Shown in pieces: positions 9,076-18,691 of a DNA stretch of 64,000 bases. Position numbers and translations under genes: made by a program. The notes beneath the pieces were generated by a model. It saw only the letters and a list, made by a program, of their open reading frames with translations, had not been told where the DNA came from and did no database searches. Source of the stretch: Mycolicibacterium tokaiense (lineage in GTDB: Bacteria; Actinomycetota; Actinomycetes; Mycobacteriales; Mycobacteriaceae); the NCBI RefSeq assembly GCF_010725885.1, contig NZ_AP022600.1, positions 248,001 to 312,000 of the forward strand, given 5' to 3'. The stretch's first letter is position 1; the number at the start of each line of letters is the position of its first letter.

Positions 9076-9822
9076 GTGGATACTGTGATCGCCCGGGTGG
9101 GGGCCCTGCTGCGCGCGGTGGGCGCGCACCAACCCGCGGGCGCGTCCACCACCGACATCGCCCGTACCGCCGGGCTGGCTCGGCCCACCGCGCACCGGCT
9201 GCTGGCGGCCATGGCCGAGGAAGGTCTGGTGGACCGGGATCTCAAAACCGGCCGTTGGTCGCTGGGACCGGAGCTCTACCTGCTGGGCTCCAGCGCCGCC
9301 ACCCGCTACGACATCGTCGACCAGGCCCGCGACATCGTGGCCGCGCTGGCCCGCGAATCCGGCGAGAGCGCGTTTCTCTCAGCGCGCCGCGGCGACGAGA
9401 CGGTGTGTGTGTTCGCCCAGGAGGGCAGCTTCCCGCTGCGGTCCCACGTGCTGCACGTCGGTATCCGCCTCCCCCTCGGAGTCGCCTCGGCGGGCCTGGT
9501 GATCCTGAGCCACCTGGCCGACCGCGATATCGAGGCGTACTTCGCGCGGGTGGACGCCAGCGACGGCTGGGGACCGATGCACTCCGAGACCAAGATCCGC
9601 GAGCGCATCGCAGCCACCCGGCGCACGGGCTACGCCGTGAATCCGGCGCTGCTGGTCGAGGGCAGCTGGGGCATCGGCGCGGCGGTGTTCGACCGCAACT
9701 CCCAGCCGGCCTGGGCGCTGAGCCTGACCGGCGTGGAGACCCGGTTCAAACCGGCCCGCCGCCGCGAGCTGGGCGCGCTGCTACTCGAGCAGGCACACGC
9801 ATTGTCACTACGGCTGCGTTGA
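9076..9822 (+). CDS. IclR-family transcriptional regulator
   Basis: About 248 residues. The N-terminal winged helix (TDIARTAGLARPTAHRLLAA) is followed by the IclR effector domain (ALARESGESAFLSARRGDE, VLHVGIRLPLGVASAGLVIL). It would bind a small acid or CoA-pathway metabolite and regulate the divergent CoA-transferase/thiolase genes. A GTG at 9070 is in frame, but a -10 element TAGGCT at 9064-9069 lies 6 nt before the GTG at 9076. A leaderless message beginning at 9076 is therefore the best reading. Confidence 0.88.
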   Translation: MDTVIARVGALLRAVGAHQPAGASTTDIARTAGLARPTAHRLLAAMAEEGLVDRDLKTGRWSLGPELYLLGSSAATRYDIVDQARDIVAALARESGESAFLSARRGDETVCVFAQEGSFPLRSHVLHVGIRLPLGVASAGLVILSHLADRDIEAYFARVDASDGWGPMHSETKIRERIAATRRTGYAVNPALLVEGSWGIGAAVFDRNSQPAWALSLTGVETRFKPARRRELGALLLEQAHALSLRLR

Positions 9823-9878
9823 CACTGCACCCACCGCGAGGAAGTACGAGTAGGGATCGCGGTGGACGCAGTGTCAAC
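9818..9878. terminator. Convergent long hairpin terminator
   Basis: Arms 9818-9839 and 9857-9878 form an imperfect stem of about 22 bp around a 17-nt loop. The left arm covers the stop of the IclR gene; the right arm lies before the end of lprC. It is placed to terminate both convergent transcripts. Confidence 0.6.
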
Positions 9879-9887
9879 GTGCCGAGG

Positions 9888-10436
9888 TCAGGAGTTGGTG
9901 GCCAGCGTCAGCTCGGCCAACTTGATGGCCTGGGCGCAGGCGTCGATTCCGGGGCCCTGCGGGTTGATCCACCACCCGACCACGCCGGCGGCATCACTGG
10001 CCACACCGCACGAACCGTTGGCGTCACCGGTGCGCATGACAATGGATTGGATGCCGGCGATGCGCCGGTCCTCGATCTGGTAGTTCAGCGCCTGGGCCAC
10101 TTCGCGCTCGTTGTCCAGGCTGCCCTGCTCGAACCAGAACCGGGTGATGTCGACCAGCCCGGCCGGGTTGGCGGCCTGCCAGCGGCACACCGCGCCGACG
10201 AACGTGCTCTGGATGTCGCGCGGATCGGCGCCCACGGTCTCGGCCAGCAGGTCCTGGGTCAGCACGTCACATTCCTTGAGCAGGTTGGGGTACTGCTCCT
10301 GGGAATCGTTGTTGCGCAGGGTGTCACCGGCGCCGGCGCGCAGCGCCTCGCCGTCCACGGTGCGGCTGCAGCCGGTCATCAACGTGACACCGGCGACGAC
10401 GGCCGCAACGGCGGCCAGGACCCGGCGGGCGCTCAC
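9888..10436 (-). CDS. lprC: Lipoprotein LprC-like (DUF3558)
   Basis: A 182-residue secreted lipoprotein. Start is GTG at 10436, overlapping the stop of the preceding lipoprotein gene by 4 bp. The signal peptide ends in the lipobox LMTGC with Cys23 as the lipid anchor. The mature part has paired cysteines (about 56, 84, 143, 167) expected to form disulfides outside the membrane. It matches M. tuberculosis LprC (Rv1275) in context: next to LprB and divergent from the Rv1272c/Rv1273c exporter. The function of this family is not established. A link to the adjacent exporter is inference from conserved neighbourhood. Confidence 0.82.
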   Translation of the reverse strand: MSARRVLAAVAAVVAGVTLMTGCSRTVDGEALRAGAGDTLRNNDSQEQYPNLLKECDVLTQDLLAETVGADPRDIQSTFVGAVCRWQAANPAGLVDITRFWFEQGSLDNEREVAQALNYQIEDRRIAGIQSIVMRTGDANGSCGVASDAAGVVGWWINPQGPGIDACAQAIKLAELTLATNS

Positions 10437-10984
10437 TTGGCGTTCACGATCGACTGGCGGGTCAGTTCCTCGGCCACCTGGCACGGCGGCGGGTAGTTCT
10501 GCTCGGCGAAGCTCACCGACCATTCGATGAAGTCGTCGCCGAACTGGATGCCGATCTCGCAGAGGTTGTCCCCCAGCAGCGGGTCGGTGCCGATGGCCAC
10601 GAAGCCGTCGTTGCCCTCGACGGAGATGTCCTCGACGCTGGTGCGGGAGAGCTCCTGGGTTTTGCGTTCGCGTCCGATGGGGCTGCCGCGGAACCAGGTG
10701 AACGAGAAGTGCGGACCGATGATGCCGCCGTTCTGCAGCCATTGGCAGCCCACCGAATTGGTGGCGGTGTTCTTCAGTCCGCTCACTTTCGTGAGCTCCT
10801 GGATGGTCTCGTCACTGATGCCACCGCATTGCGGGAAGATGGGCCCGTGGGCGGCGCTGCCCTGTTCCTGGGGCGCCGACGATCCGGGGCTGGGTTCGCT
10901 GGGGCTCTGCTCCTCGGAACAACCCGCCAGCAACGGCAGCACAGCCACAGCCGCTATCGCCAGCTTGGTCATGTTGCGCTTCAC
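10433..10984 (-). CDS. lprB: Lipoprotein LprB-like (DUF3558)
   Basis: A 183-residue lipoprotein. GTG at 10984 is preceded by AAGGGA and followed by a short signal peptide with lipobox LLAGC (Cys22). After a Ser/Pro/Glu-rich spacer comes a DUF3558-type domain with cysteines at FPQCGG, VGCQW, NLCEIG and PPCQV. It is the first gene of a two-gene lipoprotein operon with LprC, homologous to Rv1274/Rv1275, and divergent from the ABC exporter pair with a 128-bp gap. Exact role unknown. Confidence 0.82.
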   Translation of the reverse strand: MKRNMTKLAIAAVAVLPLLAGCSEEQSPSEPSPGSSAPQEQGSAAHGPIFPQCGGISDETIQELTKVSGLKNTATNSVGCQWLQNGGIIGPHFSFTWFRGSPIGRERKTQELSRTSVEDISVEGNDGFVAIGTDPLLGDNLCEIGIQFGDDFIEWSVSFAEQNYPPPCQVAEELTRQSIVNAK

Positions 10985-11112
10985 AGCAGTCCCTTCTGAC
11001 ACTTCTGGCCGTCCTCGCCATGCACTGTAGCGGCCACACCTTGGCGGAACCACCGACACGCCCGTTGACCTGCTGCTTTGCTGTGACCCAGGTGCAGTGC
11101 CACAGTTACGAC

Positions 11113-12846
11113 ATGCTCGCGGCGCTGTTGCGGCAGTTCATTCGGCCGTACCGGCAGCTGGTTGGTGCGGTGATGGCGCTGCAGGTGATCAGCACGCTGG
11201 CCTCGCTGTACCTGCCGACGGTCAACGCCGCGATCATCGACGACGGCATCGCCACCGGTGACACCGCCACGATCATCCGGCTGGGCCTGGTGATGCTGGC
11301 CGTCACCGCGCTGCAGGTGGTCTGCGCCGTCGGGGCCGTGTACTTCGGGTCCCGGGCCGGCATGGGGTTCGGCCGCGACCTGCGCTCGGCGATGTTCCAC
11401 CACGTGATCACCTTCTCCGAGCACGAGACGGCACGGTTCGGCGCGCCGTCTCTGCTGACCCGGACCACCAACGATGTCCAGCAGATCCAAGTGCTGGTGC
11501 AGATGACGTTCACCGTGCTGGTCACCGCTCCGATCATGTGTATCGGCGGTGTCGGCATGGCGATCCACCAGGATGCGGGCCTGTCCTGGCTGCTGCTCAT
11601 CAGCGTGCCGGTGCTGGGCCTGACGAACTACTGGATCGTGCGGCATCTGTTGCCGATCTTCCGGCGGATGCAGCAGTTGGTCGACGGCATCAACCGTGTG
11701 ATGCGGGACCAGCTGGCCGGCATCCGGGTGATCCGGGCCTTCGCGCGCGAGCCCTTCGAACGGGACCGGTTCGCCGCGGCCAACCGTGCGCTGTCGGACA
11801 CCGCGCTGGACGCGGGCCGGTGGCAGGCGCTGATGCTGCCGGTCACCACGCTGACCATCAATCTGTCCAGCGTCGCGCTGATCTGGTTCGGCGGCATGCG
11901 GATCGACGCCGGACAGATGCAGGTGGGCTCGCTGATCGCATTCCTGAGCTACTTCATGCAGATCCTGATGGCGGTCATGATGGCGACCATCTTCCTGGCC
12001 ATCCTGCCGCGGGCGTCGGCCTGCGCCGAGCGCATCACCGAGGTGCTCGCCACGACACCGGCCATCACCGATCCCGATGCCCCGGTGACCACCACACCCA
12101 GCGGACAGGTGCAGTTGCGCGACGTCAGCTTCGGCTACCCCGGCGCCGAGCGTCCGGTGCTGCAGCACATCGACCTCACCGTGCCGGCGGGCACCACCAC
12201 CGCCGTGGTGGGTGGCACCGGCTCGGGCAAATCGACCCTGCTGGCGCTGATCTCGCGGATGTATGACGTCGACTCCGGCGCGGTGCTGGTCGACGGGGTG
12301 GACGTCCGATCACAGCGCACCGAGGACTTGTGGGCCGGAATCGGAGTGGTGCCCCAGCGGGGTTACCTGTTCTCCGGCACGGTGGCCGACAACCTCGCCT
12401 ACGGCCGCGGCGATGCCACCGAGGAGCAGATGTGGGACGCGCTGCGGGTGGCGTGCGCCGACGACTTCGTCGCGCGCCATCCCGAGGGCCTGCTGATGCC
12501 GGTGGCCCAGGGCGGGATCAACTTCTCCGGCGGCCAGCGCCAGCGACTGGCGATCGCCCGCGCGGTGATCCGCAGACCCACGATCTACCTGTTCGACGAC
12601 GCCCTCTCCGCACTGGACGTCAGTACCGACGCCGCCGTCCGCGCGCGCCTGCGTGAGGTGTCCGATGCGGCCACGGTGATCATTGTGGCGCAGCGCCTTT
12701 CGTCGATCGCGGCCGCCGATCAGATCGTGGTCCTCGATGACGGCCTGGTGGTGGGCATCGGAACCCACAAGGACCTGTTGGCCGAGTGCCCCACCTATCA
12801 GGAGTTCGCCGAATCGCAGGCGTTGCGGGTGGGTGATCACCGGTGA
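11113..12846 (+). CDS. ABC exporter half-transporter (Rv1273c-like)
   Basis: A 577-residue ABC exporter half, with six membrane helices (residues about 1-310) and a C-terminal ATPase. Walker [10 protein letters not shown] is near 367-375, signature FSGGQRQR near 471, and Walker B reads [12 protein letters not shown]. The residue after the Walker B aspartate is Asp instead of the catalytic Glu, so this subunit's own site should hydrolyse poorly. The true start is the ATG at 11113; the frame runs further upstream without sequence typical of the family. It overlaps the next gene by 4 bp. The pair is homologous to Rv1273c/Rv1272c and should form an asymmetric heterodimer in the inner membrane. 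The substrate is unknown; drugs or lipids are usual. Confidence 0.88.
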   Translation: MLAALLRQFIRPYRQLVGAVMALQVISTLASLYLPTVNAAIIDDGIATGDTATIIRLGLVMLAVTALQVVCAVGAVYFGSRAGMGFGRDLRSAMFHHVITFSEHETARFGAPSLLTRTTNDVQQIQVLVQMTFTVLVTAPIMCIGGVGMAIHQDAGLSWLLLISVPVLGLTNYWIVRHLLPIFRRMQQLVDGINRVMRDQLAGIRVIRAFAREPFERDRFAAANRALSDTALDAGRWQALMLPVTTLTINLSSVALIWFGGMRIDAGQMQVGSLIAFLSYFMQILMAVMMATIFLAILPRASACAERITEVLATTPAITDPDAPVTTTPSGQVQLRDVSFGYPGAERPVLQHIDLTVPAGTTTAVVGGTGSGKSTLLALISRMYDVDSGAVLVDGVDVRSQRTEDLWAGIGVVPQRGYLFSGTVADNLAYGRGDATEEQMWDALRVACADDFVARHPEGLLMPVAQGGINFSGGQRQRLAIARAVIRRPTIYLFDDALSALDVSTDAAVRARLREVSDAATVIIVAQRLSSIAAADQIVVLDDGLVVGIGTHKDLLAECPTYQEFAESQALRVGDHR

Positions 12847-14738
12847 GCGGACCGATGCGCGGCCCGATGCGCATGCAGCAGGGCCCGGCCGAACGCTCGC
12901 GCGATTTCACCGGCTCCGCGCTGCGGCTGCTCAGACGCCTCACCCCGCAGCGCTGGCTGGCCGCGGTGGTGGTGCTGCTCTCGGTGGCCGGCATCGGCAT
13001 CGGGGTGATCGGTCCCCGCATCCTCGGGCACGCAACCGATCTGCTGTTCAACGGCGTGATCGGCAAGCAACTTTCTGTCGGGCTGACCAAGGAGCAGGCC
13101 ATCGAGGCCGCCCGCGCCCGCGGCGACACCACCTTTGCCGATCTGCTGTCCGGGATGGCCGTCACCCCCGGACAGGGGGTGGACTTCGCTGCGGTGGGGC
13201 GCACCCTGTTGCTCGCCCTGGGCTTGTATCTTGTTGCTGCCCTGCTGGTCTGGATCCAGGCCCGGCTGCTCAACGTGGCGGTGCAGCGCACCATGGTGGC
13301 GCTGCGCTCCGATGTGGAGGACAAGGTGCACCGGCTGCCGCTGGCGCACTTCGACACCCGCCAGCGCGGCGAGCTGCTCAGCCGGGTCACCAACGACGTG
13401 GACAACATCGCGACCTCGGTGTCGATGACCATCAACCAGCTGCTGTCCTCGGCGCTGACCGTGGTGGCCGTGCTGGTGATGATGCTGATCATCTCGCCGC
13501 TGCTGACCCTGCTGACGGTGATCACCGTGCCGTTGACGCTGTGGGCCATCCGGTCGATCACCCGGCGCTCACAGAAATTGTTCGTCGCGCAGTGGCGCAA
13601 CACCGGACGGCTCAACGCCCACGTCGAGGAGACCTACAGCGGCTTCACCGTGGTCAAGACCTACGGCCATCGGGCCAGCGCGCAAGAACGCTTCCGCGAA
13701 TACAACGACGACGTGTTCCACGCCAGCTTCGGTGCGCAGTTCCTGTCCGGACTGGTGGGCCCGGCCACGATGTTCATCGGCAACCTCAGCTACGTGGCCG
13801 TCGCGGTGGTCGGTGGCCTGCAGGTGGCGGGCGGGCAGATCACCCTGGGCAGCATGCAGGCGTTCATCCAGTATGTCCGGCAGTTCAACCAGCCACTGGG
13901 GCAGCTGGCGTCGATGTTCAACACCTTCCAGTCCGGCATCGCCAGTGCCGAGCGGGTGTTCGACTTCCTCGACGAACCGGAAGAGTCGCCCGACGCGGTG
14001 GCGTCGCTGCCGGCGGGAACCGCCCCGCGGGTCGAGTTCGACCGGGTGTCGTTCGGCTACCGCGCGGACGCCCCCGTCATCGAGAACCTGTCACTGACTG
14101 CCGAACCGGGCTCCACGGTGGCGATCGTCGGGCCCACCGGCGCAGGCAAGACCACGCTGGTGAACCTGCTGATGCGGTTTTACAACGTGGACTCGGGCCG
14201 GATCCTGATCGACGGCGTGGACACCGCGTCGGTGAGCCGGCAGTCGCTGCGCGGACAGATCGGCATGGTCTTGCAGGACACCTGGCTGTTCGGCGGGACC
14301 ATCTACGACAACATCGCCTACGGCAGGCCCGGCGCGTCCGAGGACGAGGTGATGGCGGCGGCGCAGGCCGCCTACGTGGACCGCTTCGTCCACATGCTCC
14401 CCGACGGCTACGACACCCGCGTCAACGACGACGGCGGGAAGATCAGCGCCGGCGAGAAGCAGTTGATCACCATCGCCCGGGCGTTCCTGGCGCAGCCGCG
14501 CATCCTGGTTCTCGACGAGGCCACCAGCTCGGTGGACACCCGCACCGAGCTGCTGGTGCAGCACGCGATGGGCGAATTACGCAGGCAACGAACCAGTTTC
14601 ATCATCGCCCACCGCCTGTCCACCATCCGCGACGCGGATCTGATCGTGGTGATGGACGGCGGCGCGATCGTGGAGCAGGGCACCCACGAGGACCTGATCG
14701 CCACCCGGGGCGCCTACTTCGCGATGGTCAACCGCTGA
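12843..14738 (+). CDS. ABC exporter half-transporter (Rv1272c-like)
   Basis: A 631-residue ABC exporter half. An N-terminal Arg-rich stretch precedes six membrane helices. The first extracytoplasmic region is enlarged (about residues 72-115). The ATPase has Walker [10 protein letters not shown], a degenerate signature ISAGEKQL (the usual SGGQ is SAGE), Walker [11 protein letters not shown] with the catalytic Glu, and the switch His in IIAHRLST. With the upstream partner this gives one competent and one degenerate ATP site. The M. tuberculosis homologue Rv1272c has, as I recall, been linked to long-chain fatty acid import in a heterologous test; the fold itself is that of an exporter. Start overlaps the previous stop by 4 bp. 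Confidence 0.88.
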   Translation: MSGPMRGPMRMQQGPAERSRDFTGSALRLLRRLTPQRWLAAVVVLLSVAGIGIGVIGPRILGHATDLLFNGVIGKQLSVGLTKEQAIEAARARGDTTFADLLSGMAVTPGQGVDFAAVGRTLLLALGLYLVAALLVWIQARLLNVAVQRTMVALRSDVEDKVHRLPLAHFDTRQRGELLSRVTNDVDNIATSVSMTINQLLSSALTVVAVLVMMLIISPLLTLLTVITVPLTLWAIRSITRRSQKLFVAQWRNTGRLNAHVEETYSGFTVVKTYGHRASAQERFREYNDDVFHASFGAQFLSGLVGPATMFIGNLSYVAVAVVGGLQVAGGQITLGSMQAFIQYVRQFNQPLGQLASMFNTFQSGIASAERVFDFLDEPEESPDAVASLPAGTAPRVEFDRVSFGYRADAPVIENLSLTAEPGSTVAIVGPTGAGKTTLVNLLMRFYNVDSGRILIDGVDTASVSRQSLRGQIGMVLQDTWLFGGTIYDNIAYGRPGASEDEVMAAAQAAYVDRFVHMLPDGYDTRVNDDGGKISAGEKQLITIARAFLAQPRILVLDEATSSVDTRTELLVQHAMGELRRQRTSFIIAHRLSTIRDADLIVVMDGGAIVEQGTHEDLIATRGAYFAMVNR

Positions 14739-14741
14739 CCG

Positions 14742-15272
14742 TCAGAGCTGTGGCCCCTGGTTGCGCAGCTCGTCGACCTCGGTCATGGCGGTGCGCAGCT
14801 TGGCCAGCCACTCCTCGGTGTGCTCGCCCACCAGCCGCACCGACCACGCCAGGGCGTCCGAGCGGGACCGGGCCACACCCGCGTCCACCAGGGTGTCGAG
14901 GACCTGCCGCTCGGGCTGCTTGAGCCTGGTCATCACCGGAACGGCGATGTGGGTGAACAGGATTCGCTCGGTGGTGTCACCGTCGGCCACCTCGACCCCC
15001 CAGGAGACCTTGCGGCGGTAGCGGTCTTCGGCCTCGTCGGCGATCCGCATGCGATCCGAGCGGGTCTGCTCGCGGAAACGGGCCACCCGGCCGGAAGCGC
15101 GGGCCTTGGAGTCGTCGCCGTCGGCCGGCAGCCGGCCGATGACGGTGATCTCTTCCTTGTCGACGGACACCTGGGGGTCGCCGTCGAACCAGTCAGCGGG
15201 GAGCCGGCCGGCGAACCAGTCGGCGGCGTCGGCAGCGTCGGGCTGCGGACGGGAATGATGATGCCTTCTCAT
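14742..15272 (-). CDS. Ribbon-helix-helix-like protein, unknown function
   Basis: A 176-residue protein I cannot name. Residues 1-20 are His/Asp-rich, and 30-105 form a charged domain with predicted strands (EEITVIGRL, KVSWGVEV). Residues about 103-150 look like a ribbon-helix-helix DNA-binding unit: a strand (RILFTHIAVPV), a helix (ERQVLDTLVDAGVA) and a second helix (SRSDALAWSVRLV). The resemblance to RHH repressors is by eye. It is strengthened by three TTACA repeats with exact 8-bp period directly before its start codon, the arrangement RHH dimers bind. It converges on the ABC exporter gene and is divergent from an AIM24 gene. An autoregulated repressor is the best guess. Confidence 0.65.
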   Translation of the reverse strand: MRRHHHSRPQPDAADAADWFAGRLPADWFDGDPQVSVDKEEITVIGRLPADGDDSKARASGRVARFREQTRSDRMRIADEAEDRYRRKVSWGVEVADGDTTERILFTHIAVPVMTRLKQPERQVLDTLVDAGVARSRSDALAWSVRLVGEHTEEWLAKLRTAMTEVDELRNQGPQL

Positions 15273-15274
15273 GC

Positions 15275-15295
15275 TTACATGATTACACCGTTACA
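15275..15295 (-). promoter_or_regulatory. Three 8-bp-spaced direct repeats, RHH operator
   Basis: TTACA begins at 15275, 15283 and 15291 (TGTAA on the coding strand of the downstream gene). The array ends 3 nt before the ATG and overlaps the expected -10 region. A regular 8-bp period is what side-by-side ribbon-helix-helix dimers need, so this is a candidate autoregulatory operator. Confidence 0.55.
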
Positions 15296-15365
15296 GCACG
15301 GGTGGCGCTGTGTTCGCCGCGGGCGAACCCCCTGCGCACGACAACCGGCGGCCTACGCTGGAAGC

Positions 15366-16265
15366 GTGACCGGACCGAATCAGGGCAGTTGGCAGCCCGA
15401 CCCAGAAGGCCGATACGACGTTCGCTGGTGGGACGGATTCCAGTGGACCGATCAGGTACACCACCAGGGGCAGCAGTTCACCGCCCCACTCGGGGCGCCA
15501 CCGAGCTCGCAGGCTCAGAGCGCGCAGTCGCAGGCCCAGCCGGTTCCGCAGGCGCAACCGGTGGCGCTGGGCCCGGCTGCCCAGGGTGACGGCTTCGCCG
15601 GGATCAGCGGCGATCTGGTCGACGGGCGCTTCAGCGAGAAGGAATCGCGGCCCATCGCCAACCAGAACATCAAGATGCTGCGGGTGCGCCTGGGCGAACC
15701 GTTCATGGCGCGGCAGGGCTCGATGGTCGCCTATCAGGGCAATGTGGACTTCGAGTACGAGGGCAGCGGCGCCGCCAAGTTCCTGAAGAAGGCCCTCACC
15801 GGCGAAGGTCTGCCGCTGATGCGGTGCACCGGCCAGGGCGACGTGTTCCTGGCTGATCGCGCCTTCGAGGTCCACCTGCTGCAGATCACCGACTCCGGGC
15901 TGTCGATCAGCGGCAAGAACGTGTTGGCCTTCTCTCAGAGCCTGGACTGGAACATCGAACGGGTGCGCGGCGCCAGCATGGCCGCAGGCGGACTCTTCAA
16001 CACCACCTTCCGCGGCTCCGGCTGGGTGGCGCTGACCACCGACGGCCCGCCGGTGGTGCTCAACGCCGCCGAGGCACCCACCTTTGCCGACACCAATGCG
16101 ATCGTGGCGTGGTCGGCGAGCCTGCAGACGCAGCTGAAGACCAGCTTCAAAGCCGGGGCCCTGATCGGCCGCGGCTCCGGTGAGGCCGTGCAGGTGTCGT
16201 TCCACGGCAACGGTTTTGTGATCGTGCAGCCGTCGGAGGGCGTACCGATCCCTAGCCAGCCGTAG
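15366..16265 (+). CDS. AIM24 family protein with DUF2510 N-terminus
   Basis: A 299-residue protein. Residues about 6-30 ([18 protein letters not shown] and the following WTDQV) are the DUF2510 tryptophan-rich motif, common at the start of actinobacterial envelope-associated proteins. A Gln/Pro/Ala linker follows (about 38-70), then an AIM24 (DUF124) beta-rich domain ([47 protein letters not shown]). The family is widespread but without a firm biochemical role. GTG at 15366 lies 6 nt after TACGCT (15354-15359), indicating a leaderless message. Its 3' end overlaps the convergent cyclase gene by 14 bp. Confidence 0.82.
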   Translation: MTGPNQGSWQPDPEGRYDVRWWDGFQWTDQVHHQGQQFTAPLGAPPSSQAQSAQSQAQPVPQAQPVALGPAAQGDGFAGISGDLVDGRFSEKESRPIANQNIKMLRVRLGEPFMARQGSMVAYQGNVDFEYEGSGAAKFLKKALTGEGLPLMRCTGQGDVFLADRAFEVHLLQITDSGLSISGKNVLAFSQSLDWNIERVRGASMAAGGLFNTTFRGSGWVALTTDGPPVVLNAAEAPTFADTNAIVAWSASLQTQLKTSFKAGALIGRGSGEAVQVSFHGNGFVIVQPSEGVPIPSQP

Positions 16266-17346
16266 CGGCCCGGCGGGCCCGGAACACCTTGGTCTCGCCC
16301 TTCACGCCCTTGAGGTGCTTGCCCCCGGCGAAGGACCAGTCGTAGCCGGGGGCGTCGCCGATCGCCTCCCGCGCCGCCTCGGTCACCAGCACCGCCCCCG
16401 GGCGCGCTGCCCCGGTGACCCGGCTGGCCAGATTCACCGGCGCGCCGAACCAGTCGCCGGCGCGGCTGACCGCCTCACCGAACGACACCCCCACCCGCAG
16501 CCGCGGGAAATCCTGGATCTCCTGGGCGGCCTCACAGAGGGTGACCATGGCGTCCAGCAACAACACCGGGTCCGGGCAGACCAGCATCACCGCGTCGCCG
16601 ATGGTCTTGACCAGCCGCACCGGCGGCACGGCGACATCGCGGGCCAGGTCTGCCAGGTGGTTGGCCAGCCGTTCCAGCTCTTCGGGTTCGACGGCCTCGC
16701 CCAGGCGGGTGAACCCCACCAGGTCGGCGAACGCGACGCCCACCTCGCGTGCGCCCGGCAGCGGCGCACCCGCGGCCCGTTCACTGGCGCTCACGGCCTC
16801 GGTCTCCATCGAGTGGCGCAGTTGCAGCAGCAGCATCTCGCGCACCAGCTCACCGAGCAGCGGCTCGACCTGGACCACCAGTTCCTCGAGCCGCTGCGCG
16901 ATCTGCAGTTCGGTGGCCCCCGGTTGCAGCACCGCGGCCATCCCGGTGTAGCGCATGACCTCAGCCGCGGTGGCCAATCCGTCAGCCAGCGTGCGGGTCA
17001 CCTGCACCAGGTTGTCCGGGTCCAGGCCCAGTTCGACACACTGCTGCAGCACCGCGGCGATGTGGCCGTCGGCGCGCAGGAACACCGGCGCATCAGGGCT
17101 CTCCACCCTCGGCAGCCCCGCGGCCCGCTGGAGTCGTTGCACGAGTTCGAGGTCCATCCCGGTCTCGTCACTGATCTGCCGGGTGGAGACATAGGTGCCG
17201 TCGTCGCCGATGATGCGTCGCGGCGCCAGCAACATCGGCGAGAACGAGTTGCGGATCTGTTCGGCGGTGATGCCGCGCTGCTGCAGCCAGGCGATCAGCT
17301 CAGCGCGTTCGTCACTGCTCTCGTCGGCCACCTGAGAAAGGTACAA
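16252..17346 (-). CDS. Class III adenylate cyclase (Rv1264-like)
   Basis: A 364-residue soluble adenylate cyclase making cAMP, matching M. tuberculosis Rv1264. Residues about 1-190 are the helical regulatory domain known in Rv1264 to inhibit the enzyme at neutral pH and release it at acid pH. Residues 200-355 are the catalytic domain. All key residues are seen: metal-binding Asp208 (FADLVGF) and Asp251 (KTIGDAV), adenine-selecting Lys247 and Asp298, and transition-state Asn305 and Arg309 (APVNLASR). The likely start is TTG at 17346, inside the end of the upstream GAF regulator gene (35-bp overlap), so translation is probably coupled. The N-terminus is about ten residues shorter than in Rv1264. 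Confidence 0.9.
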   Translation of the reverse strand: MYLSQVADESSDERAELIAWLQQRGITAEQIRNSFSPMLLAPRRIIGDDGTYVSTRQISDETGMDLELVQRLQRAAGLPRVESPDAPVFLRADGHIAAVLQQCVELGLDPDNLVQVTRTLADGLATAAEVMRYTGMAAVLQPGATELQIAQRLEELVVQVEPLLGELVREMLLLQLRHSMETEAVSASERAAGAPLPGAREVGVAFADLVGFTRLGEAVEPEELERLANHLADLARDVAVPPVRLVKTIGDAVMLVCPDPVLLLDAMVTLCEAAQEIQDFPRLRVGVSFGEAVSRAGDWFGAPVNLASRVTGAARPGAVLVTEAAREAIGDAPGYDWSFAGGKHLKGVKGETKVFRARRAATAG

Positions 17347-18637
17347 CGCCTGGTGGAAGTACAGAGCCTGGTGAGGGTGCGACGCGGGCCTGGCGCACAG
17401 CGGGAGCGGTCGACGGGGCCAGCAGATCGGCCGGATCCTCCGGATAGCGCACCACCACGGTGGCGGTGTCGACGAACCGGTACGGCCGCCCCGCCACGAT
17501 GCCGGTGAATTGTTTTCGCAGTCGCGACATCTCGGCCCGCACGGTCACCACCCGGGTGGGATCACCGTAGAGGTCGGCGGCCAACGCCGGCGCCGAACGC
17601 CCCTCGGGATGGCGCGCCAGGATCAACAGGATCTCCGCGTGCCGCAGCGAGATGTCGTGGCGCCAGCTACCGAACTGTCCCGCCATCTCCAGCACCGGCG
17701 AGCCGGTCAGGTCCAGCGTCACCCGCAGGTCGGAGGCTTCCACGTCCTCACCCGCCACCCGGACCAGCCATCCGCCGGGCAGCAGTTCGATGTCGCACAT
17801 ACCCAGCGGCGGAACCCAGGCGCGGCCGGGGGCCAGCTCCTCGGGCAACAGGATGCGGTTGTGCAGCGGCAGCGAGTCGACGGCGGCCACCCAGCCCTCG
17901 GTGTCCACCGCCAGCGCCGGCGCACCGATGCGCGCCAGAATCGGTGCGGCGACCGTGCGCAGCCGGTTGAGAGTGCGGTCATGCTGTTCGCGCAGATGCG
18001 ATTCCGCCAGCCGGGCCACCACATCCACCAGGGCGACGGTGGTGGGGTGCACGGTGGCGGCCGGCCCGGAGACGTCGACGACGCCGAGCACCTGGCCGGT
18101 GCGCGGGTCGCGGATCGGAGCGCCGGCACACGTCCACGGGTGGTGGCTACGTAGGTAGTGTTCGGCGCAGAAGACCTGCACAGCGCGGTGCGACGCCAGG
18201 GCGGTGCCGATTGCGTTGGTGCCCACCGCCGACTCGCCCCAGTGCGCCCCTTCGACGAAACCGAGCCGATCAGCGTTGGACAGCACCTGCGGTGAGCCGG
18301 TGCGCCACAGCACGCGGCCCTGGGCGTCGGCCACCACCAGGATGTTGTCCCCATCGGCGACAAGCGATTCCAGCCCCCGCGACACCTCGTCGAGCACCGC
18401 CATCAGCCCCGACTCGCGGCGCAGTGCATCGATGGCACCGGCCTCCACCACCGGCGGGGTGTGCTTGTCGGGGTTGATGCCCTTGGCCTTCATCCGCTGC
18501 CACGAGTCCCCGATGACCGATCGCGGCCGAGCCGGGGCCCGGGCACCGGCCATGGTCGCGTCGTAGACAGCCGACATCAACCGCGCGTAGCTGCGCGGGT
18601 CTTCGCCGACGGCGACGGCGGGTTCAGGCACGGGCAT
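17312..18637 (-). CDS. AcoR-like GAF activator without AAA+ domain
   Basis: A 441-residue regulator. The N-terminus ([21 protein letters not shown]) and GAF domain (about 80-215, with GTNAIGTAL and the [11 protein letters not shown] segment) are those of AcoR-type activators of acetoin and glycerol catabolism. The sigma-54 AAA+ ATPase module is absent. Instead, residues about 330-400 look like an OmpR-type winged helix ([21 protein letters not shown]). It would therefore act with ordinary sigma factors. It lies just downstream of the butanediol dehydrogenase genes, on the same strand, and its 3' end overlaps the adenylate cyclase. Ligand is inferred (acetoin or a similar alcohol/ketone). Confidence 0.82.
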   Translation of the reverse strand: MPVPEPAVAVGEDPRSYARLMSAVYDATMAGARAPARPRSVIGDSWQRMKAKGINPDKHTPPVVEAGAIDALRRESGLMAVLDEVSRGLESLVADGDNILVVADAQGRVLWRTGSPQVLSNADRLGFVEGAHWGESAVGTNAIGTALASHRAVQVFCAEHYLRSHHPWTCAGAPIRDPRTGQVLGVVDVSGPAATVHPTTVALVDVVARLAESHLREQHDRTLNRLRTVAAPILARIGAPALAVDTEGWVAAVDSLPLHNRILLPEELAPGRAWVPPLGMCDIELLPGGWLVRVAGEDVEASDLRVTLDLTGSPVLEMAGQFGSWRHDISLRHAEILLILARHPEGRSAPALAADLYGDPTRVVTVRAEMSRLRKQFTGIVAGRPYRFVDTATVVVRYPEDPADLLAPSTAPAVRQARVAPSPGSVLPPGVVPFSGGRREQ

Positions 18638-18691
18638 CGCCTGTGATTGTGCTCCCGGTCACATCGAAGCGCCAGCGCCGCAGGTCAGCCC

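Noticed and set aside
11020..11112. N-terminal extension of the first ABC subunit
   Set aside because: The sequence is Cys/Pro-rich and not membrane-like; homologues start at the ATG equivalent to 11113.
12683..14923. 746-residue plus-strand frame across both ABC genes
   Set aside because: Arg/Ala/Gly-rich shadow; the real ABC subunit in the other frame has all ATPase motifs.
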